A DNA stretch of 64,000 bases. Origin: Triplophysa rosa (taxonomy: Eukaryota; Chordata; Actinopteri; Cypriniformes; Nemacheilidae). The stretch spans positions 3,526,142-3,590,141 of the forward strand of contig NC_079901.1 of assembly GCF_024868665.1 (NCBI RefSeq), given 5' to 3'. This document shows, piece after piece, positions 32,110-42,298 of the stretch (positions within the stretch are counted from its first letter, which is position 1; each line of letters begins with the position of its first letter). The position numbers were made by a program, and so were the translations under genes. The notes under the pieces are model-generated. The model was not told where the DNA came from, ran no database searches, and worked only from the letters and a program-made list of their open reading frames with translations.

Positions 32110-33889
32110 GGGAAGGCGTACTTCCACTTGTCCCGCGGCCAGCTGTGCGCAAGGGCATCCGTACCGAGGGGACCGTCGTATAGGGAGTACCAAAGCGGAC
32201 AATGGGAGGAGTCCGGGGAGGCAAACAGGTCCACCTGTGCCTGGCCGAACTGCTCCCATATGAGCTGAACCGCGTGGGGGTGGAGTCGCCACTCTCCGCG
32301 AGGCGTCCACTGACGAGAAAGCAAGTCTGCTGTCTGGTTCAGGTCTCCCGGGATGTGTATGGCTCGCAGGGAGCTGATCACCTGCTGACTCCAGAGGAGG
32401 AGGCGTCGGGCGAGTCGTGTTAGCTGCCGTGAGCGAATGCCACCCTGGTGGTTGATATACGCCACGGCAGCTGTGCTGTTTGACCTGACCAGCACGTGCT
32501 TGCCCTGCACGAGAGGTTGGAATATCTTCAGTGCAAGTAGCACAGCCCACAACTCTAGGCAGTTGATATGCCAATACAGGCGGGGGCCCGCCACCGCCCC
32601 GACACTGCGTGCCCATTGCACACGGCACCCCACCCTGTAGGGTGCCTTGATAACTGCCCTAGGGGGACCCCCGCCTGTAGGAAGGCCATAGACGACCAGG
32701 GGGTCAGGGTGCGCTGGCAGAGAGGCGTGATGACCATATGCCTGCTGCCGGTGTGCCACGCTCTCCAGGGAACCCAACTCTGTTGCCAGTGTTGGAGCGG
32801 TCGCATGTGCATCAACCCGAGGGGGACTACCCCCGCCGAGGATGCCATGTGCCCCAGGAGCCTCTGAAATTGTTTCAGGGGGACTGCTGGCTGCCTGAAG
32901 TACCTCAGGCAGAGTAACACTGACTGGGCGCGCTCTGTAGTCAGTCGTGCGGTCATGGAGACAGAGTCGAGTTCCAAACCGAGAAAAGAGATGCTCTGCG
33001 CGGGGGAGAGCTTGCTCTTTTCCCAGTTGACCTGTAGCTCCAACCGATCTAGGTGCCGGAGCACCAGGTCCCTGTGTGTACACAACAGATCTCGCAAGTG
33101 AGCCGAGATGAGCCAGTCGTCGAGATAGCTTAGTACCTGCACACCTCCTTCCCTGAGGGGAAGGAGGGCGGCTTCCACGACCTGCGTAAAGACCCGTGGA
33201 GACAGGGACAGACCGAAGGGGAGGACCCTGTACTGATATTCCCGTCCCTCGAACGCGAACCGTAGGAACGGCCGATGTCGAGGGAGGATCGAGACATGAA
33301 AGTACGCGTACTTCAGGTCGATTGCCATGAACCAGTCCTGACACCTGACGGACGTCAGGATGCTCTTCTGCGTGACCATTCTGAAAGGCAGCTTGTGTAG
33401 GTGCCTGTTCAGAACACGCAGATCCAAGATAGGGGGCAACCCCCCGCCTTTCTTGGGGACAATGAAGTACGGGCTGTAATACCTGCTGGACATCTCGGCT
33501 GGTGGGCCAGAAGGGAAGTGACCTCCGCCCGAAGTACGGGAGCATCCTTTCCTCTGACTGAGGTAAAAAGGACGCCCCGAAACTTGGGCGGACGTGTAGC
33601 GAACTGAATCGCGTAGCCAAGATGGATCTTCTTCCTCAGCCAGCCTGACAGTCTGGGAAGCTGAAGCCAAGCTAGAGGTCTGATCTTCTTCATCGCCCCC
33701 CCGGGGGGTAATTAGATGGCTAGCAGTACGGATTCCTTGCCGGGGGAGGTCCCCCGGGGAGGAGATCGGCTCTGCTGTTTTTCCTGCCTGGCGATTGTCC
33801 AGCTCAACGCACTGTCTGTCTGAGAGTGCTGAGGGCTGGTGTTTATACTCGACATTGCATTTCGCCGAGACGCAACGTCGAGTTGCCAT
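32110..33889 (-). pseudogene. DIRS reverse transcriptase-RNase H (minus copy), one frameshift
   Basis: Two long frames overlap. The first (33889-32555, 444 residues) holds RT: SPYFIVPKKGGGLPPILDL, CQDWFMAIDLKYAYFHVSIL, PFGLSLSPRVFTQVVEAALL, the catalytic SYLDDWLIS and INWEKSKL-like VNWEKSKLSPAQSISFLG. The RNase H continues in the other frame from about 32590 (HINCLELWAVLLALK, VRSNSTAAVAYINHQGG, IPGDLNQTADLLSRQW) and ends SWPRDKWKYAFPP at the junction. A single shift separates a nearly complete RT from RNase H. Asp is replaced by Asn in VRSNSTAA, a usual RNase H acidic position in this family (compare VRTDNM in the second family). Confidence 0.9.
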
Positions 33890-34041
33890 CCACCGTCGAC
33901 CAGAGGGTGGGAACGGCTGTGATAACCCCGGAGGGGACCAGCAGATGGTAGGACGGGGCAGGAACCGTCCCTATCCGACCCAGCGATGGAGTGGCTGGGT
34001 TCGGGCCCGATGGTGGCCTCGATCTCCCTGGGGTCTCTCCA

Positions 34042-35103
34042 TCAGAGCCGCTTCTGCTTCCACGACGGCTGCTGACGGGGAGGCGGTTTCCTCTTCAACG
34101 TCCTTTTCCGGGAGGCAGCCTGGGAAGGGGGCACTGGAGCTGGCGTCGAAGAGGGCCGGGGCTTCTGGGAAGCAGACGCCGCTCGGGATCTCGAAGGCCT
34201 GGAGGCGACCGAGTCACGGCGGGGCAGGATATGCTTGATGGCCTCCGTCTGCTTCTTCACCGTAAAGAACTGCTGAGAGAAATCCTCAACGGTGTCACCA
34301 AACAGCCCACCCTGCGAGATGGGGGCGTCAAGAAAGCGAACCTTCTTGGCGTCCCGCATCTGCGCAAAGTTAAGCCAGAGGTGCCTATCCTGGACCACCA
34401 TGGTGGACATCGCCCGACCCAGGGCCCGTGCCATCACCTTAGTCGCCCGTAGAGCGAGATCGGTGGCGGTACGGAGTTCCTGCATTACCGCTGAGTCAGT
34501 CTTACCCTCGTGGAGCTCCTTCAATGCCTTGGCCTGGTGGACCTGCAGGATGGCCATGGCGTGGAGGGAGGAGGCGGTCTGACCCGCAGCAGTGTAAGCC
34601 TTCGACACCAGAGATGCCGAAAACTTACACGCCTTGGATGGGAGTCTAGGCCGAGCTCTCCAGGTGGCCGCCGTCTGCGGGCACAGGTGCACCGCGACAG
34701 CATGCTCCACCTGGGGAATCTCGACATAGCCTCTGGCCGCCCCACCATCGAGGGAAGTAAGGGCGACTGAGCTTTTCTGACTGGAACGGGCTGTGAGGGG
34801 CGCGTTCCAGGTCTTACTTAGCTCCTCATGCACTTCTGGGAAGAACAAGACCGGAGCTGGGCGTGGCTTGGAGCCGTGCTCAGACCCCAGGTACCACGTA
34901 TCCAGCCGCGAGCGCTGGGGTAAAGGTGGTGCAGTGCACTGCAGCTCAATGCTTGCTGCGGCCCAGAAAAGCATGGTTGTCATCTCAACGTCCGCTTCTT
35001 CCTGGGCTCGACCCCCCCGGGGGAGGGAGCTCCGAGGAATCGTCGGGGTCGGATGCCAAGAGGTCGCCCTCCGATGCTGCGATCGACATCTCATCTTCGT
35101 CAC
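34042..35103 (-). CDS. DIRS Gag-like protein, main part (minus copy)
   Basis: A 353-residue open frame upstream of RT. It holds an acidic/Pro-rich N-terminal stretch, EADVEMTTMLFWAAASIELQ, FPEVHEELSKTWNAPL, SLDGGAARGYVEIPQ, a helical central part (SLHAMAILQVHQAKALKELH, RATKVMARALGRAMSTMVVQ), FLDAPISQGGLFGDTVEDF, and a very basic, Pro-rich tail (SRKRTLKRKPPPRQ) likely to bind nucleic acid. Position and match to copies 2 and 3 identify it as DIRS Gag. The true start is further upstream (Cys-rich part at 35221-35499), separated by a frame disturbance. Confidence 0.8.
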   Translation of the reverse strand: MTKMRCRSQHRRATSWHPTPTIPRSSLPRGGRAQEEADVEMTTMLFWAAASIELQCTAPPLPQRSRLDTWYLGSEHGSKPRPAPVLFFPEVHEELSKTWNAPLTARSSQKSSVALTSLDGGAARGYVEIPQVEHAVAVHLCPQTAATWRARPRLPSKACKFSASLVSKAYTAAGQTASSLHAMAILQVHQAKALKELHEGKTDSAVMQELRTATDLALRATKVMARALGRAMSTMVVQDRHLWLNFAQMRDAKKVRFLDAPISQGGLFGDTVEDFSQQFFTVKKQTEAIKHILPRRDSVASRPSRSRAASASQKPRPSSTPAPVPPSQAASRKRTLKRKPPPRQQPSWKQKRL

Positions 35104-35220
35104 GCACCTCCGAGTACGTGACGGAGGAACAAAACGGGGTAGGACCGTCTCTTGAGGAATGGTCAGACGAGCGAGACGGGGCGTGAACGTTCCGTGAGCC
35201 TGCGGCTGGCAGATTAACGT

Positions 35221-35499
35221 TCACAGTGATCCCCATATCACCCCCGGTGCTAACCGAAGCGGCAGCAGGGCCGTAGCCACTGTCGTCACGGATCGGGTAG
35301 CAGACGAGGTGGTGGCTTTATCCAAAAAGAATACAGCCACCCGTGACCGCAACGTCTGGATCGCCATCCGCCCGCAGTGCGGGCAGGACGTATCCACAAA
35401 GGCTGCCTCAGCGTGCCGGAGACCCAAACACCTGAGGCAGACATCGTGTCCGTCCCCTTCCTCAATGAGTGCGTCGCACCGAAGAGAACAGCGGGTCAT
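35221..35499 (-). pseudogene. DIRS Gag N-terminal Cys-rich part (minus copy)
   Basis: MTRCSLRCDALIEEGDGHDV then CLRCLGLRHAEA and SCPHCGRMA gives three CxxC/CxxxC-like pairs, a zinc-ribbon-like motif also seen in copy 3 (45610-45807). It is in the same frame as the 34042-35103 ORF, but stops or a shift between 35104 and 35220 separate them. Confidence 0.7.
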
Positions 35500-35699
35500 G
35501 CCACGCTGGAGAAATTTGCTCTTTTAGAAAAAAATTTGCTCAGACACTTCCAGAACTGCCGAGACGCCCAGGGGAGAGTCGCTGCAGGAAGGGACCATCC
35601 GCTGCACCACGTCGTAGAATCCAGCAGGATTAGATCACTGAAGATCGAAGAGTCGCTCATCAGATGCGTAGGCTCTGAAGAATAAAAGGTGAATGAATG

Positions 35700-35894
35700 A
35701 GCATTCATACCCTCTTATGCCTGGACATCCGGGGAGGAGTCCGGCATGCAAATTTCATTCGCCAATTTTCATTGGCCTTTTCTAAATACTCAGAAGATGA
35801 TAGGTTCTCAAGACAAAACCCAATCTGTCGGTTCGACACAACGTTGAGAGACCAACAGAAAGGGAACTGAGGTTACATCCGTAACCGAGACGTT
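35700..35894 (-). repeat. DIRS terminal repeat with hybrid outer end
   Basis: From GGTGAATGAATGAG to GACACAACGTTGAGAGACC this matches the complement of the left terminus. The last 27 bases (TGAGGTTACATCCGTAACCG then AGACGTT) are those of a plus-strand right terminus as at 2725-2751 and 50708-50734. The switch is at GGGAAC, present in both kinds of end. Confidence 0.75.
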
Positions 35895-36397
35895 AATATT
35901 ACAAGAATGTGCATGTTAAAACTATGCATGGATGTTCTTTAACATTGTATTTCTGTAGAAAAAGGGAATGTGATGATGTGATACCTAATAGTATAATAAC
36001 TTCACATGTATTCTGGTGGTAATTTTGAAGCATATGTAAGGCTAATGTATATTCACCTGTGATATTCATTTGACTGTTTTTCTTTCCATTTGAATGCTAG
36101 CCTCTACCGTATTTCTTTGTATTTCATTTGTACTTTTCTTTTTTTTTGGCTTGATCGGATTGTTCACCCTGCATTTGAGCAAAGGACTGTTACTTATACC
36201 AACGGTTGGAACTGTGAACATTTACAGTTTTTTTTCTTATTACCACATTTTCATGCCAAATAAGGATAAATGGAAAATTAAATTGTCTTTTTTTGTAATT
36301 TCTTTACTCCCATCGACCGCTGTCCTTTCCTGAGATGGCAGTCAGAATAAATTCCCCACAGTTTATTGTATCCTGTGTTGTTCCTTACAACCTTTCA
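35895..36397. other. Non-coding sequence, possible LTR fragment
   Basis: AT-rich. The part from about 36094 holds a short open frame of mostly hydrophobic residues with no homology I recognise, then AATAAA (36348) and TGTGTTGTTCCTTACA. This could be the end of a solo LTR in plus orientation, but no second copy is in view to test it. Confidence 0.35.
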
Positions 36398-36671
36398 AGG
36401 TCCATGCAGGGAACACTCAAGAGACGTAGATAATCCAATTTACCTTTAATATTATCCAGGATGAAGAAGACACAGACAAGCACAACACCATTACATAAAC
36501 AATACCAGACAAAGAACTGAACTAAGGAGAGAACTTAAGACAGATAACTTAGGGGTAGACAGGTGATGGGAATTAGTAATGTCCATATGATAGGGATCAG
36601 GTGAGACAGGTGCAAAGGATTATGGGAAGTGTAGTCCAGTGGTAAGTGAGGGCAGACGGTGGACCGTGACA
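36398..36671 (-). repeat. 3' LTR
   Basis: Begins TGTCACGG at 36671 on the minus strand next to the polypurine tract, and matches the repeat at 39272-39550 over almost its full length with small differences. Confidence 0.75.
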
Positions 36672-36699
36672 GTACGCCCCCTCCCAAAAAGGCGCGACC

Positions 36700-38196
36700 T
36701 CGCGCTGTGACAGATCCAACAGAGGAGGGTGGGTGGGGGTTCAGGAGGGGGACAGACCTCAGGTGACGACAGGTGGTGAAGGCAGGCAGATGACCAAGGT
36801 TATGATGAAGGTGGAAGGAGTCACGGTGGAGACAGAAGGGAGCCGGAGCAGGAGGAGCCAGTTGGGACCCAGGCCACAGCCCGAAAGGGGACCCACAGAG
36901 GAGCCGATTGGGGGCAGAGAAATGGAGGAGCAGAACGACTTCAGGGGGCTGACTGATGGAGGCAACGCAGGTGGAGGTGGAGCCTGAGGTGGAGACGGAG
37001 AGCCGAAGAGCCAGGGTGACGGCGAGGATCCAGAGGGCCAGGGTGGAACCGATGGCTCAGGCGACCGAGGCGGAGATGGAGATCCGGAAGTCTGTGGTGG
37101 AGCCAGAGCGAATGAGGACCAAGGTGTAGCTGGAGGGAGGGAGGAGCCCAACAGAGCCGGTGGGACAGAGCGACGAGGCACAGCCAGAGGAGTGGAGTCC
37201 AGAGGCAATGGCGGTTCGACGACCGACCAAGGTGGAACCGGAGGGACGAAGGAGACCGGTGAAGCTGGTGGACGACCGGGTGATGGTGGAGATGAGGAAG
37301 CTTGGAGCTGAGGTGGAGTCAAGGGGTTGATGGGCCGAGATTGAATCAGGGACTCAGAGGCTGAGGACGGAGACAAGGGATCTTCCAGCCACGAAGCTGA
37401 TGGAGACTGGCAACCCCATGGCGATCCCACACCACGGATGGTTGGCTGAGGGTGAGCAGAGGGACTCGCAGGATGCAGTGGCTGGAGTGGTGATGCTGAC
37501 AGGGAGTTGAGGCTTTCTTGGGGATTCTGGGAAGGCTTCTGGACATTCTGGGAGGCCGGACGGGACCGGCTCGGGACATTCTGGGAGGCCGGACGGGACC
37601 GGCTCGAGGAAGAGCTGGGCAGCGGGCTCTGGCGGCTGGGAGAAGTCCAGCAGCAACAGCTGGTCCACCAGGCTGAGCTCGGGGGCAGTGAATCTCGGGA
37701 TCTCGTGACCAGAGGGGTCGGGTAGCTCGGGAGCAGAGAAGTTCATCAAGACGGGGGAGTTTTGGCCCTTTTGGCCTTCCACACCTACCCCGTGTCGAGG
37801 AGCTTGCTCGGGTGCGCGACGAGGCACGGCTCGGGTGAGCATTGGGTGGTGGAGGAGTGAGGCGTGGACCCGGGGTGAGCCGGAACGAACCCACTGCTAA
37901 CGACTGGTGCTGGACGACCATCACTCAAGTCCCCATCAGCCACCCCAATGCAGAATTCGGAGCCAACCGCTTGGAGGACTCGATTTATGAAGACCTCCAG
38001 CGGATACTCATCTGCGTCGGGGAGCAAGATGAGGACGAGCAGATCATCATCCAGACCAGTCAAAAATACACGGTTAAGTATAGGATCGTTCCAACTCACC
38101 AACTCAGGTAATACACCTGCACAAACTCCTCCACGTAGCTCTCCAGAGGCCATCCATCTTGTCTCATGTCCATCAGGTAGGCCTCTGGAGAGAATC
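36700..38196 (-). pseudogene. Gag-like and proline-rich coding remnant of LTR element
   Basis: Read on the minus strand, the 5' part gives SPEAYLMDMRQDGWPLESYV then EEFVQVYYLSW, continuing after a shift as DPILNRVFLTGLDDDLLVLI and LEVFINRVLQAVGSEFCIG. This resembles the capsid-like region of fish gypsy-type Gag proteins. Downstream are Pro/Ser-rich frames with an 11-residue tandem repeat (EPVPSGLPECP twice), encoded by a perfect 33-base tandem duplication at 37541-37573/37574-37606. Several frames are needed, so it is broken. No zinc knuckle, protease or RT was found. Confidence 0.65.
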
Positions 38197-38204
38197 TGTA
38201 GCAT

Positions 38205-39240
38205 AGTGCTGGGCGATATACCAGTTTGTACCGAATACAGGTGTGTATTTTTGTTATGATATGAAATTTTATATACCGCATTACCGGTGTATGTCGCATA
38301 AACAATGTGCGGAACGTGGCGCAGCGCGACACTGTTTCAGTGGGGTCCCTTTTCACTGTTGCACTGTGACTGGTCATTCACACAGAAGCCGTTTTCCTAT
38401 GCGGCGGCACTAATTTATCATAATTTTTCTATATAAACATGCGCTAAACGGAGGCGTTTGGATGTTTGCGTGCGTCTCGCGCATGAGCGGGAACGTTACA
38501 TGTTTCTTTCCCGTCGCAATGGGAGCGCGTACCTCGCGGCTGAACAGCAGCATAAGTGTAGCAATTGCAAGTTCGCATTACGTTATATTAAATATACTCA
38601 CGAACAAACATAAAAAAAAACGCTCGTGTTCCCCTCATATCTGCTCAATATAAGCATATACTATGATGTGTTTTTAGTTTGAACTGTTTCTCTATGTGAT
38701 CGCTTTCCTCTCACATATCTAATTTAAGCCTTTGTTTTATGATTAAAAAATATGATTTCAGGAAATCATGAAGCCATTGTGACTATGTAAAACACAACAG
38801 ACATCACATGCATGTTTTAATGGTACAATTATTACTATTTTGTTTTCAACTATTCATCTATTAGTTTTTGGGTGGATGCTCCTAACTCTTGAAGTTGGGT
38901 CAGCACCAGTGCTTCCAAGGAAAAAAAGTTAATTTCGAGCCCTGTTCTCTATTTATTTGCTTAAACATTATGTATGCAATTTACCTTCACATGCTATTCA
39001 GTTGTTAAAGAAGTCACTTTGTCAACTTGTCACACAGAAGTAAACTTTGCAGTTATTATAGGGGTTACTTTCACTGGCACCATGACAGTATAAAAGGGCA
39101 TTTTAAGTTAATCAACAACACTATTTCCTCTCTCAGTCAGTAGAAAATGTGGTTGAAAAAATACCGCCATGTACCGGGAAACCGGTATAAATCTGGAAAA
39201 CACTGTTATATACATTTTTGTTCATACGGCCCAGCCCTAC
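38205..39240. mobile_element. hAT-type non-autonomous transposon in LTR element
   Basis: 1036 bases flanked by TGTAGCAT (38197-38204 and 39241-39248), a perfect 8-base duplication typical of hAT. The ends are inverted: left AGTGCTGGGCGATAT, complement of right GTAGGGCTGGGCCGTAT. No transposase is visible. It sits at the 5' edge of the gag-like region, so it is younger than that element. Confidence 0.85.
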
Positions 39241-39271
39241 TGTAGCATTTCATTTTTTAGGTCTGGTATTC

Positions 39272-39550
39272 TGTTACGGTCCGTGCAGGGAACACTCGAG
39301 AGACGTGGATAATCCAATTTACCTTTAATATTATCCAGGATGAAGAAGACACAGACAAGCACAACACCATTACATAAACAACACCAGACAAAGAACTGAA
39401 CTAAGGAGAGAACTTAAATAAGACAGATAAGGAGGGGTAGACAGGTGATGGGAATTAGTAATGTCCATATGATATGATAAGGATCAGGTGAGACGGGTGC
39501 AAAGGATTATGGGAAGTATAGTCCAGTGGTAAGTGAGGGCAGACGTGGCA
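39272..39550 (-). repeat. 5' LTR
   Basis: Direct repeat of 36398-36671. Its minus-strand end ...CCGTAACA is intact, while its beginning has diverged (complement reads GCAGACGTGGCAACC instead of GCAGACGGTGGACCGTGACA). The sequence after it (GAATACCAGACC on the minus strand) does not match a primer-binding site I know. Confidence 0.7.
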
Positions 39551-39785
39551 ACCCTTGGCCACACATATATTGTATAACAGTAAAAATGAGAATAAAAACG
39601 AGACAAACACAAGATCAGATATATAAATACACAGGGACAGTAGGTGGCGGTATGTCCTCTTGACACAAGCCAGCCTGCCTGCCATAATAGAAGAATGTGT
39701 TCAGTAAGCGTCTGTTCAAGGTAAACATGCATTAAATCATAGCTTGCAAATACCGTCTTTAAGACAGTTAAGACTATTTATTTAA

Positions 39786-41110
39786 TAGGGCTGTAGTCAA
39801 GTCCACTGTTGTCGAGTCCAAGACAAGTCCAAGTCCAAAGAGGTTCGAGTCCAAGTCAAGACCGAGTCCAAGTCAAGTCCAAAGAGGTTCGAGTCCAAGT
39901 CAAGACCGAGTCCAATTGAGACAGTCAAGACAGAGACAGAAAAAAATCATGACTACAAGACCACATACTTAACTATTGAGAATTTTTGTGATGCAAGAGA
40001 CAGCATATCTTCTATTTTCATTATTGGTAATGATCAAAAAGACAATTTTATTTTACCTTAAAATAAGGTAATTTTATTTACTTTAGGTATAGCACTAAAG
40101 TCACAAAGCCAAAGTGTAACTTAAATTGTTTTTTATTGAAGTGTAACAATCCTATTCTGCCAATAGAAAATGTAACAAATAACCAGCAAATACTTGAATA
40201 TGTTCCCATTCTTGAACTTATGACTTAGTGTTCCCCAAAGTAACCAACCCCCCCCCCCACTTTTTTAAGGAACTTTTTAACACCTTTGTGTGCATGTGTG
40301 TGCGCCTGCCCGTGCTCGTGCGCATTCGATAGAGGAGCTGCCAGAAAGAGCAGAGGCCCCACGGCTCGTTTAAAAGCACGTTTCGGTGCCCATACTTAAA
40401 TAACATGTTCATATCGCAATGACAATAAAAATACAATCAATGTTATCTTGAAGCCCTACTTTCTAAACTCCTAACTACTTTCTAAAAATATTCAAATGCA
40501 ATGCTAACTCTGAAACATGGCATTAACTTACCTCTCTTTGTGATGCCTTTGCAGGTTTCTTACAAAATTGGATGTTGTCCCACAGGTTTCGGAGAAAGTT
40601 TTGTTGCAAAAAGTTTCCTTTTAAGCGCACTGTCGATAAATTCTTTATGGTTTGTAAAACCAAATGTTATTATGGTTCATTCTTTTAAGTGAACCGGTCG
40701 ATCAGTTCACCAGAATTGTTCGCGTTTAGCGTCTCCCGTAAACACTTAATATTACCCACAAATTAATTCAGTTCTTCACTTTCTGGCGTGCATGAAAGTC
40801 CCGAGGATTTGAACAAATATACCGGAGTTATTTAGTTACATCAACAGCACACACTGAACTGAACTGCTGTGTGAAGAGAGAACTCATGAACGCGCGGTTC
40901 TTGAGTCGAGAGTCGGCAACAGGTTTCGGATCACAAGAAGCATGCTCTATCAATGTTTTGTTTTGAAGGAGAAAATATATATATATCTGGACTCGGTCGA
41001 GACCAATGACTAAGTCCGAGACAAGTCCGAGTGCAAATACCAACGAGTCCAAGACAAGTCCGAGATCATAAAAAAACGTCTCGAGTCCGGACTCGAGTAC
41101 TACAGCACTA
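39786..41110. mobile_element. hAT-type non-autonomous transposon with GAGTCC-rich ends
   Basis: The ends are TAGGGCTGTAGTCAAGTCC (left) and, as complement of the right, TAGTGCTGTAGTACTCGAGTC. The subterminal regions are dense in GAGTCCAAG / GGACTCGGTC repeats in opposite orientation. Flanks TTATTTAA (39778-39785) and CTATTTAA (41111-41118) form an 8-base duplication with one difference. No transposase frame was found in 1325 bases. Confidence 0.8.
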
Positions 41111-41118
41111 CTATTTAA

Positions 41119-42294
41119 GTCATCATCATCCACCATTATCGTACACTTTACACATTATGAGAGTATACTGATAAACACAATAATAAGATGCCCCGTCAAT
41201 AGTAGCCCCCGTCAGCTAATAACCGAGAGAGAGAAGACAGGCAACTGATGTAAATCAACATCAAAAAGTCTAAATCTGGATAAAATGCATTTTATAATGG
41301 CTTAAAACATGGTGTACTGTATATATTAAATTCGCAATGATTTTGGTTATTAATATGTATGTTTGTATTGTTTCTGACCAACAATATTAAAATGTAGGAA
41401 AATACACCAAATAGCATCTTTATTTTCTTTCTTTATTATTTTAGCATTATGTGTATGTATTTTTATCATACAGCACCTTATATTTACTGAAGAACTGATT
41501 AGTGTGTTGGTGTTCAGTTTGGCTGCCTGTGCGTGCAACCATTTTACGTCATCGAAAAAGAACATTGCGGCCTCCTTAGGTTAAAATGACTATTACTTAT
41601 TATTTAGGTTTTTTTTAAGAAATTAAAATATTTGATGTGTTTCTAATGACAAATGATAGTAGTGTAAGGCTATTACAACTTATTAAGCCATACATCTCTC
41701 TATACCCTGGGTTCCTTTTAACGTACTGAAACAACGACCACATAAAACCAAATTTCTATTAAACATTAATTTTAATAAACACTAGCTACTGTTAAAAGAA
41801 CAAGCACTTATTCCAGGGATAAGAATAGTCTCACATTGACAACAACTGTAACCATGATGTCTACGAGGAGGCCTGGAAATCTCTCGGATGTCATCTAAAA
41901 CATCATTATTTGTGTTCCGAAGACGCGAGGTCTGAATGAAATGAACACAATTTTGAGATGAACTTTTCCTTTAAGCTTGTTCTTCATAGAAGTTCATTAT
42001 AAAGAAACCACATAACGTGGCTCAAGGCAGCGACAACACAAAACGATTCTGTTATCATGTTTATGTTTGATATCAGGGATAAACAAATGTATTTATTTTG
42101 GTTTTCCGTGGTTGTTGTTTTGGTACGCTAAGCTGTTTCCTTATAATGGACTTCTATGGGGAAGAATTTGATTTAACTTAATTTAATTTAGTTTTTAGTT
42201 ATAAATTAAGTTTTTAAATTGTTATGTGTGTTTTTGAAGTTTTTAAGATGTTTCTGTTTTAAAATGGAAACAGGTTGAAATTAGAGTGCGTCTG
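41119..42294. other. Non-coding sequence
   Basis: No gene seen. Two short stretches (near 41681-41726 and 42125-42165) resemble the complement of 27345-27422. Confidence 0.5.
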
Positions 42295-42298
42295 TTAA

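Larger units (their letters stand above)
32088..35894 (-). mobile_element. DIRS retrotransposon, minus-strand copy, lacking recombinase
   Basis: On the minus strand: left terminus (35867 inward), Cys-rich Gag start, Gag, RT, RNase H, then an abrupt end after KYAFPP at about 32110. The tyrosine recombinase, internal complementary region and right terminus are missing. It is the best-preserved Gag and RT of this family in the window. The outer end is a hybrid: left-terminus sequence (complement ...ACAGAAAGGGAAC at 35854-35867) runs into 27 bases of right-terminus type (35868-35894, ending GACGTT). Confidence 0.9.
36398..39550 (-). mobile_element. LTR retrotransposon with gag-like region only
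   Basis: Two direct repeats of ~280 bases flank it: 36398-36671 and 39272-39550, very similar (for example GGATGAAGAAGACACAGACA, GGGAATTAGTAATGTCCATA). On the minus strand the 3' LTR begins TGTCACGG and the 5' LTR ends CCGTAACA, giving TG...CA ends. A polypurine tract (complement of CCCCCTCCC at 36677-36685) lies just before the 3' LTR. The inside carries gag-like and Pro-rich coding remnants but no protease, RT or integrase, so it is non-autonomous or gutted. The superfamily is probably Ty3/gypsy from LTR style, not proven. Confidence 0.75.

Noticed and set aside
36094..36333. Small hydrophobic ORF as a membrane protein
   Set aside because: Low-complexity T-rich DNA gives hydrophobic codons by chance; no motif, signal or homologous copy in the window.
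37541..37606. CRISPR-like direct repeats
   Set aside because: Only two head-to-tail 33-base units without spacers, in a vertebrate LTR element.
36759..37924. Long proline-rich ORFs on the minus strand as a host protein gene
   Set aside because: They lie between two LTRs, downstream of a gag-like region, and overlap in several frames; treated as remnants of the LTR element.
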